Counted from the stretch's first letter, positions 40,560-54,922 are shown. The stretch: 64,000 nt of DNA from Pempheris klunzingeri (GCF_042242105.1 NC_092012.1:8189470-8253469), one strand, 5' to 3'. Notes: generated from the letters alone by a model not told the origin. Made by a program: numbers and translations.

Positions 40560-40920
40560 TTTTTCACAGCCCTCTTGGATCTTGGACAGTGTAAATCTAT
40601 GATGATATCATAGACCATGATGCATTTCTGTAGATTAAACTGTATATAAAGTAATTAAAATTAAGTCCTTTGACAGCAGTAAAATACAACATACATATTA
40701 ATGCAGCAGTAATATTAATCTAGAAAAGAGGAGCATTTTACTGCACAATGAGTACTTTTAGTTTTTATACTTTAAGCCAATTTTGCTTTTAATACTTACA
40801 TACTTTTACTTGAATAAAGTTTTGAATGCAGGAAGTTTATTTTCAGAGGAGTATTTTCACATTGTGGTAATAATATTTGAACTTAAATTAAAGATCTGAA
40901 TACTTCTTTCGTCACTAGAT
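40560..40920 (-). mobile_element. MITE-like repeat, inverted copy of the 36165 element
   Basis: Ends tttgaatgcaggaagtttat, agtattttcacattgtggta, gatctgaatacttctttcgt cactag, the reverse complement of the start of the 36165-36690 element (cagtgctggtagaggtattc, taataccacaatg). The copies share order but are diverged. Confidence 0.7.
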
Positions 40921-43900
40921 GACTTAATGGAACTTTCAGGTCAAAGGATTAGCATACAAGCTAGTTTTTAGCAACAAAAAAATACGTGAAATGTTGGAAA
41001 ACTCAAATGATGAACATAATACTCCAAAAAGAATCTATATGACCATGTTTACATCCCAAAATGATGAAAGTTTTAAAATCATGAATACGTTAACCGATGT
41101 CGTGAGGTTGTTTCTTAAATATGGCCATAGTGGTGGAGTTTACTGAGAGGTGTGGTAGATAGAACTATCATGAATGTGGTCTTAGCTGGAAAACAATCTT
41201 GAACGTCCATTTGGCAAAACAACAAGAAGTTGTTGAAATTATATTTTAAATCTTTGAGAGACACTGGACCATTTCAGTAGAATGATATAGCCATGACCTG
41301 TCAGCCATTTTTCAACCTGTAAAAATCAATAAACTTTCAACTTAATGTACATATCTGCACTGGTTTATAGGTTGAGTCTTTGCCCTTGAACAGAATCCTT
41401 TACTCCTGTAGTGCTGTAATTGGGCAATTGAGCTTTTTATTTATTTGTTTGTGGCCCATTGTAGATTCAAGTAATGCCAGTTGTCTTGTTGTCATGTAAA
41501 TACACGAGTGGTCTTTCAAATCTCAAATGCTGTATGTGATTTTCTTTTAATCATATATTGTTATCTCCCTGTGTGGATTTAATCCACTGTCAAGGAAAGT
41601 GCGATATTGTGGTGAGTTGTTGGAGGTCCTGACCCTCTTTCACAATGTTCTGGTGTTTGAGGGGTTCCGTACGAAGGTCTGCAAATACAGAATCCCCCAA
41701 GTTGCATAACCACATATTTCCTCTGGGGAAATGAAGGTTTACGGCCCTGAAACGTATCAAGTTCAGCTGTGCGTCCCCCCTCCCCCTCAGGGCCTCTCCT
41801 TTCTCCCGCTACCCTAAGACCACCTCTCCACATCGCACGAGACTCCCCAGCCTCTCTCCCTGTTTATATTCATTTGCCTTGCTTTCTCATCCTCCCCCTC
41901 TGTGCTTGTCTCACTCCATCCCTCCCTGTAGTGCTCTTCACAGCCAATGTCACATTTCACCCTCCCTGTAGACTTTGCCCTTGTCTGCACATGCTGTTTG
42001 TAATGTGGGACACATGTGGTTTTCTGTGATCGTGCTTCCACACAAATGCAAATATAATACTGCTGTTCTAAAGCATAGCAATCAACAGCAAATTCTTGTC
42101 ATTGAGTCATTATTTATCCCAGGAGCTCCATCAAACTGCACAGTAGCTCTTTAGCTGATTTTTTAGCAAAGGAAATAATGTAAAGACATGTAAACAGTAT
42201 CACTACTCTAAACTCATATTGTAGTTTGTAAAATTGTACTTGTGCTGTGCTTTAAGACCTCAGCATACCACTCCAACTATTGATGTGTTATCAGCTAATA
42301 AAGAATTTTGAATTTCATTATTATTAATCCATAAATTTGACCCTCAGTTATGACTATATCTTTATTAGAAATTGCTGATATGTAATTACTTATAATACAA
42401 ATAAGATCTATTAAGGCATTTGCTGTTTAAATAATCTAAATACATACATTCAGTGACATTACAGCAATATTACGAGACAGTGTTTTTTTCACTGTAAAAA
42501 AACAAAACTGAGCAAAAAAAAAAAACCCAACTCTTTGTTATTGCTGGTAAGAGTACAGCCGGATTCAGAATTTTTCTGTGTGATAACTCTAATGAACAAC
42601 AGATGCAGAAAACTGCATGGGAATCCCACATTTTTTAAAAAGGAAAAAAAATTATTTTGAAAAGTATTAAAAAGATTTGTGATTCCAGGAGCATTTTCTA
42701 AAACAAAAATCCACAGGTCTTGCAACACCTTGTAAGGATAATTTATGTGTCTGGCGTGCCTGCGTTGAGTCTTTTCTCTTGGAAGTCTGCAGCTTCCCGT
42801 CTATGACAGTTCTCTCTCATTCTGTTTGGCTCCAGACTCTCCTCATCCTGCTGGGAATACACGGCCCTGAGTCTGAAATGTGTTTACATTTTGAGCATGT
42901 TACAAATTATCTGCTAAGACTAACTTTGCGTGACTTGGCAGAAGCCTTCACCTTGCTCAGATGTTGTTTGGGTCAAACGTATTTCAGGGGTTGGCTCTCC
43001 CAATTTGACTGTCTTTATCTGACAGGGGTTCTCCAAGCCAGATGTGAACCCAGTCAAAAGGTAAAGCTCGCTCTCTGTGTTGGTGTGTGTTTGCCTGCAC
43101 ACATGTGCCTATATGAATGTATGTATGTATGAGCATATGGTGTGGGCACCCTGCCAATGTCTCTGGGATAGTTTCCTGCACTATCAAGACTCAAGACTCC
43201 ACTTATACACATATGATATGAACTCAGAGGGAATTAATGTGACATTTGACCATGTCGATGTATTTTTATCTTCCATGATAAATTAATGGATTTATCCTTG
43301 AGCTGTATTACTACATCTCAACCTCCATTATCAGCTTGAGTGATCTTATTTATGTGCGGAGGATTGTCTTAGGACACTGAAGTTTTCCCAAATGTTTCTT
43401 CGCAAAGTGTATTCAATCTTCTTCAGATTTGATTATCCTGTCATTAATTCAGCTAAGCTGGGAAATAGGCTGCTTAATATCTCTAGAGGACTGCAATAAT
43501 ATTTGAGAGTTTGAGAGGCTAGTTGCTTAATGTGTAATACGTTTTCTCTACAGACTTGTGCAAATTACAGTTAGAGGCCGAATAACCCCACTTTTATCAA
43601 AAGAATTTATTCAAAGATTAGATTCTAATCATTGAACATTGACATTTTCTAATAAGATTAAGATCACAGAAAATAACAGAGTTTAGTTTTTGTATTATTT
43701 TTCCCCCCGTACAGTTTCATCATGTACCAAAAATGAGGCCAAATCATTTGAGATTACCGCTATTTTAAAAGTTGTGATTGAGTAACAAGGTCATCTGTCT
43801 TGTTAATGGTAGGGTTATGATAAGTCATGCAAAGAGTAAAAAACTTGTTTGTCTCTAAAATCTGATTTATTGAGTTAATGGGGGTGTGTTAGATTTTGAA

Positions 43901-45489
43901 CTACAGTGTGTCAACAGAATACAGTTCTCTCTTCCTGATAGTCTAGAGCCTGCTGTTCAACTTGTTCAACTATAGTTTCATGTGTGGCAGAATAAGGGCA
44001 TGGCTCAAGATTTTCTCCCTGTAGTTTCTTCTTTTAACGTTAACATTGAATCAAATGACTTCCTACGATGAGAAATGGTTGCTTGTACTGCCAAATCCAC
44101 TAAGAATCAACCCTGCTCACAGACGTGGGTCTGGGATGAAATAATGGCTTGCTTATGTGCAGAGTGGCTGTTGATGGTAGAACATTTAGCACGTCAAGAA
44201 CCACCAGATATTTTTCTCAAAGGCTGTGAGAGCAAAGTATGAAACAGTGCTGGTGAATATTGGAAAATAACACCAAAGATGTCAGTGTTGCTCTTTTTTT
44301 TACTGAATGTCAAAGTCGGCAATTGCTTATTGTTAACAAGTGTTTTAAACCCTCAAATGGTCAAAAAACCCATGAATGTAATCTTTAATACCTCACCAGT
44401 TACACACATTCAGTCCAGATAGAACAATACACATTGTATCAAACATATATTTCATCTGTTTTACTGTATATAAATAAAACAAATAACTTACAACCATGAA
44501 TGATAAGGTCCTGTGATGTTACAGTCGGTATTGGGATATTGCAGTGATATGGCCCTTGAGACTGACAAGCGTGTTTGATTTGGTGTGTTAATAACCTTCT
44601 GGTCCATTTTGTGTCTTTGCCGTACATAGTTAAAATGGGACTGTCATAACTATTTTAGCGTACAGGAGTATTAACCCAGATGGAAAGAGATTGCATCACA
44701 TACATATGTCTTATGTTGTTCACTTTGTATTTTAATCTTGATATCTTTTCAGCAGCAGCAGATTTTTTTAGCATTTCAAAATCACACCTTGATAATAAAG
44801 AGAGAATCAGTGAGCAGCTACAATCAGCTACAACCACAGTTTTCAATGCAGGAAGGACAGACAGATCAAAACAGATCACTCACAAACAGATACTATACTT
44901 TAATTTTACTGAACGCTTTTACTGAGCTATTGTAATTCATTGTGTCTCCGTGCTCTGAGCACTTGTACCATTAAAAAAGACAAGTCCAGCTTGCTTCAGC
45001 ACATCTTAGTCAAGCCAAATCTCTACTCAGGACCTCTCTGTTCGTACAGGTCTCCTCATCTGGCCGGGTGTGGATCATCTTTGGAAAAGGATACAGTCCT
45101 GACTGTGCATAATACATTTTACTGTTTTATAAGAAAACACTTAACTGTTTTATAAGGAAATATAATATTTAACTCAAAATAACAATAACATTGAGTACAC
45201 TTGGGTGGTTTTACAGTTTGTGTACCAGTCCAAAGCTGTTTCAGATATTTCACCATTTTCTTGCTTCACCATTGTATTTGAAGATATTTGGAATACTTTC
45301 ATGTAGCCGTCTGCTATCTGTTGCTTTATCTTACCAAAATTACAACATATCATTGATACATAACATAACAGATCTACAAATGGAGAGGAGGGGAGTGTGA
45401 CGTTGGTAATGAGTTTATATGTGTTGTTAACATATATAATATGTGATTCAAATCATACACAATTTGCGACTCATTAGTCCTCTGCTCTT

Positions 45490-48400
45490 TCAGTCCACCC
45501 TCCGCTCCTCCTCCCTGCACTTCATGGGAATGAAGTGAGATGCTACATGCTCCCTCCTCGTCTTCTTCCCCCGCATTGGCTTTCCCTTCTGAGACAGGGC
45601 TATGAACATTTCTTTGCCATTTTTAGTCCACTTTGCAGAGGAGTAAGCATTAAAGTAGTTTTCTAGGAAAACCTCTTTGAAGTTGCAGTTTTCATTGTAG
45701 ATCCTCTGTAAAAGAGGAGACAAACATTACAGCATTCATACCAATCAATCTGCTGTTGCCAGCATTTGTCTTTATTGCCAGCTTTTGGTCTTGAATAGTC
45801 AGATGGTTGTTTTGCAATAATTGTTGTATTTCTGCTTGACTGCGTATTAGCGGAAAGCAGTGTATGGCTTTTCTCACTGAAGAAAAAATATTACCTTGCC
45901 TTGCAGCTGTCCAGCCTTGTTCATAGAGATATAATACTGACTCTTCACGCCTTTGATCGCCAGTATGCCCCCCTCAGACACTGTCCTGATCTCTAGGATA
46001 CCTGCCAGACATTCAGACAGTTAGGAAAATGAGACATATTACAGGACAGATAAGACTCTGTTGACATTCAGCCTTCACTCCAGCTCCAAACTGCTCTCAA
46101 CATTCATCTTCATTAACAAACGGGATGGAAGTTCCTGTGGTTAATCAGTCTGTGGTCTCTCTGGCTTTATTCAAGCCTTGTTAACTGGCCTGGGTGGCCA
46201 TTACACAAACCACAACCTATGCCATAGCACATATGGGAGACAGATTAGGCCTCTCTCTCCTGGGATTGGGAAAACTACCTCCTTGCATGTGCTTTGCACG
46301 CTACATTTTAGAACTGCTCTTCAAATCTGGGAGAGTAAAAACACTTGTTTTGGTATGATTTTTTTTTAAATCATTTTATTATGCAACCCTCAGAATGAAT
46401 GGCAGGTACTTTTGACGATATATTGTATATGCTGTACATACTATTGTATACATATACTATATGAGGCATGTTTTAAATATTTTGTTGGAGCAAATAGAAC
46501 TAAGCTTTCCAATGAGACACAATGACTGTAATTTAGAGACTTGATGCTTTAGTAGAAAATGTGAATAGACCAGTGTGCCATTTTGAAAGGCCGAAATAAA
46601 TCACTTACTGCTTACTAAATCAGAATCACGTATACAGCAATATTTCTAAATCACAAAGGAAAAAGATCTAATATTAACAATGTTTTCAGTAGTGATCACA
46701 GTATGGTGTTTCACCTCCCTTGAGACTAAAGGAGATAGTTACTTGCGGGACTTTAAAGTAAGAATGCTTTTTACTTAATCATTTAATCCATCAGATCCGC
46801 AGATCACTGATCATTTGTCCAGCGGTTATACAGACTTGGCTCAATAAAAAATGTAAAATGTTATCTCATCATGGAAATTTACATTACATACATACTGTTT
46901 TCTTAGCTTTTGTGATTGAAGGTAAGATGTCACTATTGCAGATACGGTGAATCATAATCATAATACATCAACTCAAAAGATTAACACAAAAATATGTATT
47001 TCAGGGACATCAACAAGGTCCAGATCATATCATTTTAATCTCAAAACTTTGTTAATTTTTACATATTGCAGAAATTATTTCATTTGACAAACAGAGAAAA
47101 GAGGGAAGAACTCTATTAGAGCTCTTCAGATTGACATTGAGCATGCTGCATTTTAGTTTTTGATCACAAACAGATGGCAGTCTCCCAATCTTGGAATGTT
47201 GTTTGTGCTCTGCTTTCACTGATATTTGGCTTAATATTACCGCCCTTTGACTGTGCACTCATATTTATTCAATCCTGCTTTACTATTCCCCTATTTGATT
47301 TTATTTATCATGACTTGAGGTAAAGGTGATCAAGTTCACATTAACAACTGTTAGTGATACATCTCAGCTTATTCATTGAAAATCATTTGGCCATTCATTT
47401 CCCTATAATCCACACACGGGTGGCAACTGCATGTTTATTTCTCAAGTAGGGATTTCAGCCTGAGTTTGTTGCTTTGATTAGTTATTACTTTTCCCATAGT
47501 ACTACATGTAACAGCTACAGTTGTTTGGTCTACTGTGGAAAGATGGAACACATTTCCACACACGCATATTGTTAACATTTTGGCTCTGATGCGGATAGCC
47601 TCTCAGACTATCCTCAGCTTGAACAAATTTGCTGGTCAGGCCCCTGGCTAAGTAAACTAACTTGTGGGTAATCCCTAATCGTGCTTTTTCTGAAAAGAGT
47701 TCGAATCCAGTGTTTACATTCATTGGTAAGGATGTTGCAGAGAGCCTTCCAGGAATAGTGCATTATTGTACAATGGAATGTCAGATTATTATTGACTGCT
47801 TCATACTAAATACTGTGACAACACGCAATGTCTGGAAAATGAATTTTAACACTTTAATCAATTTGTCTTCAAATGTGAATTTAATCCTTATCTGTACTGA
47901 AACTACAAAATACTCCATATCTTTATCAGATTATCTGTGTTTCTGTGGGGAATTTCTTAGATTACAGTGATTTAAATAGCAGGAATACGATACAGTAAGT
48001 CACTCAATTATTTTTATTTGGCCGCACCTGACATCAAGTCTATTATGCCACAATTTGAATTATCTAGTGTAGAGACCTTGGCAAAACATTCTGCTGCCCA
48101 GTTAAAAATTACTGCTTTCCACATATCATGTTGTGGTTGATAATTTGTTGACTGCCTGCTTGGAAGTTGTTTATCTACTCTGTGCTGGAGCTTAACACAA
48201 CTTTTTATTGACATTGTTATCACATTTTGATTATGCAATTTTTTTTTCACTTAGACACAAGCAATGCTAGTAATTACCATTTACGATTTTTTAGAAGGAA
48301 GTCTATCTGTTGTCTTATCTTATAATAGACATGGGTTTGTTTGCGCTTGAGGATTTGACAGAACAAAATTGTAGTAGAAACAATTGCAATACCCCTGACC

Positions 48401-50085
48401 AGAACTTTTTTAGAAACGGGATCTATAGCACAGGTGTTTTTTTTTATATGATGCCAATATTAATGTTAGACATTTAGGTGTACACTGCAGCTGTAAAAGC
48501 TTTAAAGAAATAACAGTGTGCGTTTCAGGCGTTTTGATTTTTGATGTGAACAATCCTTTGAAATATAAGTTAGAAAAAGTTTGTGTGGTGCAAGAGATGA
48601 GTAAGCCTGTATTTTTGTTAAAGGGACATACGGAATGTGAAGGCCAAAAATAATGCAGCTCCAAGTTTTTCATTTTGGTTTCTTCTTGTTTTTTTTTGCT
48701 CTCTCTTTTTGTAAAAGCAATCAGCTTTCCAGGACTTCTTGTTCACTGCTGCCAAAAAGTATGACTCACTGATTTATTACACACATATATGTATATATAT
48801 CTGCACCACACTAGTCTCTTCAAAGGCTTAGGGTGAAATTTTTCTGTGCTTTTAGCGTGCGATTGTCAGCCACATATGGGTGTATCAATTTTTCTGCCTA
48901 TGACTGCCAATTGTTGCACAAGCATCTTTTCCATCAACTTTGAGGCATTTCCCTGTCAAGCCAACATTCCTGCCACAGCCACACTGTCAGATAGGAGGAA
49001 ATGATAACTACTTAAAACATCCTCACCATGACAGAGACTTCCAGTGGTATCTCAAAACAGGAACTTCGAAAAATGTTGGCTCTAAATCAGCAATTCTAGC
49101 AATTTACCATGATAAATTACAGTTACCGTGGTTAGAAAACACAATTAGCCGTTCATGTGTTAATTGGCATGCGTAATTTGACAGATTTTACTTTCAATTG
49201 TATGGAACAGTGACTTTGGACTAGATGCCGTATGGTGGCTGTCTCTATATGAGACTTCAGTTGTTCATTCTGACACTGTGAGTTTGTGGGGGAGTAAATC
49301 AGGCTGAACAAATGTAAGTCTGTACAGGTGTGAGTCCGAGGTCACAGGGGCCCGGCACCCATCAGTCTCTAAGACCCTTCAGTTTACTTCATTACAGCCT
49401 GTGTTTACATGGTGTTATGGTTTAACAAGCCAAAGCCCCCACCTGCTTCATTTTACCTCTGTCACTTTGGCTGCTCTAACAGAGAGACGCATGACCCATT
49501 AACAGTGTGATTACACTGTAGAGAGCTCCGTATAACAATAACACCTCCCACGTGCTTCTGTCACCTTGACGGGCCAAAGGTTCTTCACTGACTCAGTGGA
49601 AAGATCTCACAGCTAAACTCTGCATGGCCTGCATTTCAACATTTCAAATTCTAGGACTAAGTTCACACAGACATTCAAGTTAATTCCCTTTTAGAAAATA
49701 TATTCTGGCAAATAAGTAGCACTGTTTTAATACTATAAATGCAGTGGATTTCATAGTAAACCGTTTGTTTCATAATTAGACAATCAAAATGATCCTTACT
49801 GTAGCAGTTGGTGGGATCTTGAGTCCCATTGATGTTGCCATTGTCATCAATTGTTAGGAACCATTGCGTGCGGCTGAACAGCTGTCGTATGCGCACATCT
49901 CCTCCCTCCATGTAGTCGTAATTCCTGGTGTGACGCTCGTGTTTTGAGCAGTTCATGATGGCAGCAAGTTGTTCTGGAGTGCAGTCACTGTAGACCACAC
50001 ACACGCTGCCAAACAGGAAGATTGCATGCAGGTACAGTCCCGAGAACAGATTTTGAAGGTTCCATGTCAGCATCCATTTGCGCAT
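45490..50085 (-). CDS. fgf7: Fibroblast growth factor 7 (keratinocyte growth factor), 202 aa
   Basis: Secreted paracrine growth factor; mammalian FGF7 is made by mesenchyme and signals to epithelium through FGFR2b. Three coding exons: 49800-50085, 45895-46001, 45490-45705 (TGA). Phases close to 203 codons, 202 aa (human 194). Residues 1-33 look like a signal peptide (hydrophobic [16 protein letters not shown]). Then come the sequon [25 protein letters not shown] (human differs by few residues), the beta-trefoil with [57 protein letters not shown] and a basic heparin-binding tail [12 protein letters not shown]. The long first intron (about 3.8 kb) and the second intron of 189 bp fit the family pattern. 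Two positions of the usual FGF signature differ (see findings). The C-terminus extends past the human end by a few charged residues. Confidence 0.97.
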
Positions 50086-51999
50086 TATAATACAATGCAG
50101 TGGGGATCAATGAACAACATACTGAAATGTGAGAACGAGATCTGTGCACTATCCCTCGGCCCAGCGACCCCCTGACTTGTGGCCCTTGTGTTGTGACCTC
50201 CAGGACCGTGATCCTGCAGCAGGGACTCCTAGTGGAACGTTGAGACACAGTGGTTGTGGAGGAGACTTTGTTATGCCGGTTGTGGTTAGCTGAAGCTTGA
50301 GAGCGGTGTGAAAAAGAGGACAGGTGACAGTATTATGAGATGATGTCTCTCAATCCTTTAGTCCTCAGTGATGGTGTGCGCTGACTGCTCCATCCTCTTG
50401 AGACCATCGTCAGACACAAGTCATAATCCAGTTCAGGAAATGTTGTTCAGGATATGTCTACAAAAAAAAAAAAATGCAGACCTGATTGATTCTAGGTAAC
50501 ACAATTGGAAAAAATAATTATACTCACTACACTTAGAAGTTGAAAGATTTTTGTTTAAGCATCTTCAAAAAAGGAATTAAATCATTACTGGGATTCACTC
50601 AGTTCTATTTAAGAGCTCCTATAAATTTTCAAACAACTTTCAAAGAGCGTAGCAGTAAATCAGCATTTCTGTGGCATACTTTGACAGGCATATGCTGCCC
50701 TGTCATACACCCAGAACAGTGAAATATTGCATCAATGCTGTTGGATACATACACTATGTATTTTCAAACAAGCAAACCATGCTGCTCTTCTTGTAAAGAT
50801 TAAAATCTGTAGTTTAATGACTTACATGTGCTCTGAGTGATGACAGGAGTTGTCAGAGATGTGTTCCCTCTCAGCAAAAGTTTTAATTTGAAGACTCTTG
50901 AGTTCTAAAGCTGTAGTCTCAGTTGTAAACCAAGCCCAGTAATGCAGTAAACCTAAGCAAGAGCTGGGAGCTTCTGTCAATTCCCATGGATGTCTCCCTG
51001 ATTCTGGCAGGCTGACTCTGTGCATCTTCCACTGTCGCTGTGCACTCTGCTTAGATAAATGCCTCCTGCTGACCTCACTTGAGAGCAATTAGATCCCAAC
51101 CAGTCAGCTGTCCCTGGCTGAGATGCAATGGAGAAACACCCTCTGCCTGCCTCTCACTGTTTCTCACCCACTGGACATGAGAGGGAGCTATAAACTCTTA
51201 GAATAGCAGGTTCTCCCTGGTATGCACTTCTAAATACTTTAAGAACATTTGCATGCACGCTCACTTGCAGAACTTACTACATCCTTTTCCAGGAAACATC
51301 ATGCACTTAAATAGGTTTGTGCTGTGCCTGTTACAGAACTCACAGTGACTCACATTCATTTAATTGATGGCTAAGCTATTTGTCCTAATGACAAAGCTTT
51401 AAGGAATTTCTTCCCTGTCATTTTAAATGTCACAATTAATTAGTGGTTTGACTTAGCTGCCCTGAATCATTGGTAAGGATTTATTGACTCAAGTTAAAAA
51501 AAACTTCAAAGAAGCCCTTCAGTTCTCATTCTTATTGAGTGTAATAGTAGGAAGCAATAAGTTATGCTTGGCAGTTATCTATTCAAGCAGAGAAAAACAG
51601 AGGACATAACTGCTCAGAAGTAGTCATCACTGTGTCAGGGGTCATGCACTCTTTCACTTTTTGTGTTTGTATTTAAAGTCACAATTTATTGCCTTGCATA
51701 CCTGGCCTTTCCTTGTACTCGCTACTTCAAAAGTTTATATGGGCCCTAATGATGCGCTCCCCTGGGGAGGTCAGGGCTGCAGACCTGAGAGAGAGGGACT
51801 TCTGGCCGCAGCAGGTCTCCTTCTCATCTCTAAACAGGGGGTCGTAAAACCCTGATCTATTAGGTGTCACTCTGGCCTGTTCATTTGTCCCTTCTATCAC
51901 CTCAGAGACAGTTCAAACTCTGGTCTTTTGAACGCATAGGCCAAGGAAATATTACTTAGCTGATCACTTCAGGCAGCAGCTATATTACAAATACCAGAG
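50086..51999. other. fgf7 upstream region, promoter not resolved
   Basis: This must contain the fgf7 5' UTR and promoter if the ATG at 50085 is in the first coding exon. I see no clear TATA box or further coding exon. Open frames such as 49985-50248 (-) overlap the start in another frame and look incidental. Confidence 0.4.
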
Positions 52000-52039
52000 A
52001 ACTAGACATTAAAATGAATGTAAAACCTAAATCTTCATA

Positions 52040-53160
52040 AATTAGGAGCTGTGTTATCTGGGCCAGGGAGTACCTGGCAGGGTCCCCCAAAGCAAATTGC
52101 TGCCAGGAGAGGGGCCAGACAAGGCGATTCCAAGACCCCTATAAACTGGCCTCAACAGAAAAGTGACCTTGCCTGGAAACTGGAAACTAGGCCCCCTCCT
52201 GTAGAAAGGTCTGTAAGGGGAGCTTGCAGGCGAGACCCTAGTGGCTTGGCCCATGGGGTCTGGTCATGCTCAAAACAATGCTGAGTCTCCATACGGGCTC
52301 ACTTCCTGCAGGGATCTGTGTTGGGTTATAGTGCCACGTGCGGCAGGCACAGGTGAAACCCTTGGGGGACTGACCCTTGGAGTGTCACTACCTTGGTGGG
52401 AAAGGAGCTGGAGCCAGTGGAGCCTGTGCAGGAGGCTGAGCAATACCATCTAGATTAGTCTGGCCTCACTGTAATACACAGCACCAGCTGATGAGCCAAA
52501 CTCCTAGACAGGGGCTGTGCTCTTTTCTTTTGCATATATGTCTAAGGTGAGAGGTATTCGTTAGGGGGGTTCTTCTTAGGAACATTTCTGGGTGTTGTCC
52601 TGGAGAAGGTTCTGTCTGACACACTTTCCATGAAGAAGGCATCAGGCCCTCAGGGAAGCCTTGCCCATCTGAGGTTAAAAATCCTCATAGTCACAAGGTG
52701 CCATGTTGCATGGAGGTCAGGAACATGAACTGACTTCTGTCCCAAGAGAATAAGTCAACATGTCTTCATGAGTAAGATTGAATGTGATATTGGGAGGTGA
52801 ATATGAGCTGTGAATCCCTCAAATTACTACTTCTCATCCTCTCCATGTTTGTGACCATGAACCCAAACCAAAAGAAAATATACAAGCAGTTCACCATGTG
52901 CCAGATATTTAACTGATGAGATATCCAAAATGAGCCCAGACTAGACTAGAACTATTGCTTCTTAGATCTGGGGTGAGTCGGGCATCTCATCTGTGGAGGT
53001 ATTTTTGTTATGTCCGACTGGGTGCAGACCTAGAACATGCTTGAAAGATCACCTGCCCTATGTGGCTTGGGAGCACCTCGGGCTCTACTAAGAAGAGTTC
53101 ATGGCTCAAGAGAAAGAGGTTTGACATTATTCCCCCAGCCTGTTGCCAGCATGACCCACC
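52040..53160 (+). mobile_element. Decayed LINE (non-LTR retrotransposon), internally deleted
   Basis: Blocks in the order of an abundant fish LINE are readable: gagtacctggcagggtcccc, aaagcaaattgctgccagga, ccaagacccctataaactgg, aagtgaccttgcctggaaac near 52068-52185; gggaaaggagctggagccag, caggaggctgagcaatacca and tagattagtctggcctcact near 52399-52470; ggtgttgtcctggagaaggt near 52592; and, after a large gap, cagacctagaacatgcttg, gcttgggagcacctcggg and ccccagcctgttgcc near 53023-53148, equal to the ORF end. Most of the reverse transcriptase core is missing and no frame is open, so it is dead. Clade not assigned. Confidence 0.75.
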
Positions 53161-53814
53161 ACTTCCTTTTCAATAAGTGTCTGCATGTCTCACCATTCCA
53201 GGCTTTAACCTCTTGGGAAAAGGTCACAGTGCTGACAGTCATCCACATGCTGGCCACTTCATGGCATTTGGTATGAGGCTGGGATGCTGGAAGAATGGTG
53301 GGTATTTTTCACTGCATAAGCAGTTGTTCAATCAGTGACCCTTGCTCTCACCTTGGGTTGGGTTGGGTGTCTAGGGCGACTACTTGGAAATGTGTAACAA
53401 CTTTGTGTCCGTAATTGAAGACCAGGTCATGCGAAAATGTAAAGGTTTAAATTCAGGTAGCTGAGAGGTCAAACAGCTGGAACACCTCTGTCATATCAGA
53501 TCAGTTTTTATCCTCTAAAAGTAGATCAGTTATCTCAGGAACTCTGTATTTATTTTCTCTGATCGGTATTGTAAATCACTCCTTAAAATGCATATACTGT
53601 TTTTTAGTTGTCTTTTGTTTTTTCAATTTTTTTGTGTGTTTGTTACTTTTTCTCTCTTGTAATAATAGTAATATTGATAATTATTGATAGTAGTTCACTA
53701 CTTTTAACTGTCTGTCTTACTTGCAAGCCTGGAAACTTGAAAGCTGAGGTGGTGTCCTAAAGTGACATGTACAGTGCATATACTGTAAGTTAGAAATTAC
53801 TTATATTTGATTTT

Positions 53815-53850
53815 TGTGTGTGTGTGTGTGTGTGTGTGCGTGCGCGTGCA
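53815..53850. repeat. (TG)n tract with GC interruptions
   Basis: Twelve or so TG units followed by tgcgtgcgcgtgcacaca. Confidence 0.85.
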
Positions 53851-54839
53851 CACAGGTATGTGTGTGTGGTTTTATAGCCTGAATGACTGCCTGCTGCCGT
53901 TCAAGGATCAAAGACCCAGCACTGTCTAGAGTTTACAGTAGCATAGGAAGTGCAGTGGCCGTGAGGCAGGCACACTAAACATGCGTGAGTGAGCCTCTTT
54001 AAATCTCAATGAGGGTATGCCTTCTCCCCCCCCCCACTACTTTGTTTATCTCTCTCTTTCTCTCTTTTGCTGTGCGAGTTAATTGCTGTTTTGTCGACTG
54101 GAGGTCAGCGTTTAAAATCTTACAGCTCCTTTTAATTGATTCCCATTGTTAAATGTTGTGTGAAATGTTGGTGAAACCAGTAGAGAGTCTGTGAGGGCTT
54201 AGATGATTGCACTGTAACACGCAAACATGCAAGCTCACCAGGAACTCAAGTCCTGTTCCAAATCCAAATTCAGACTAACCTCCAGCTCCAATCTCAGAGC
54301 GTTGTTGTGTATCCGTCTGCTTCATGCAGTATAACAGTGTTGCAGAGAAATCTTGTCACACAAATCACACAATTGTCTAAAGGCTCACTAGATAAGCAAT
54401 TGTTGAATGAATTGTTTCCAATCCCTTCAATCAAATTGTTTCCAATCCGTTCTATGCAGGATAGGAATAATTCTATGATTTATCACTATGTTGCATCTCA
54501 ATAACCTCTTGAAGCACATGAAACTAGAACCAGAATTTATGATAGTTTCCACTATTACTGCAGAGACATCTGCCTACACGCAGTGTCTGTTCTCAACACT
54601 CTAAAAGCATTCCTGGAGAGAGAATAGCCTCTGTGTCTGTGTGTGCGTGTTCTCTTTACCCTGTCTTCTAGTGATACGACTGCATTTATGCAGGGGGAAT
54701 GGATTATGTCTAAGGTCAGCCTATTCTTAGCACTGTTTTAGACTGTTTGGGTCTAGCTTTTGCTTTCTAAATTCCATGATAATTGGGGATCTCTGGGGAT
54801 GGAGCCTCACAACATTAGCTCCAACTATAAATAACTAGC

Positions 54840-54922
54840 TTACAAACACACGCACACACTCATATACACACAGTTTACACGTATACACACAAACACATAC
54901 ACACACACACACACACACACAA
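54840..54922. repeat. CA-rich tract
   Basis: Interrupted CA repeats with a clean run at 54899-54920. Confidence 0.85.

Larger units (their letters stand above)
36691..45489. other. Gene-poor region between dtwd1 and fgf7
   Basis: No gene recognised. It is AT-rich with several repeat remnants (39055-39400, 39740-39870, 40560-40920). A short exon-like frame at 38064-38123 (+) and a run of weak ORFs were examined. It lies 3' of fgf7 and may hold its 3' UTR and distal regulatory DNA, but nothing in the sequence alone shows that. Confidence 0.5.

Noticed and set aside
41579-42041. Overlapping frames on both strands near 41.6-42.0 kb
   Set aside because: The sequence is C/T-rich with no domain or splice structure; both strands being open is a composition effect.
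52051-52453. Overlapping frames of 66-77 codons within 52.0-52.5 kb
   Set aside because: They lie in a decayed LINE with broken frames and are not host genes.
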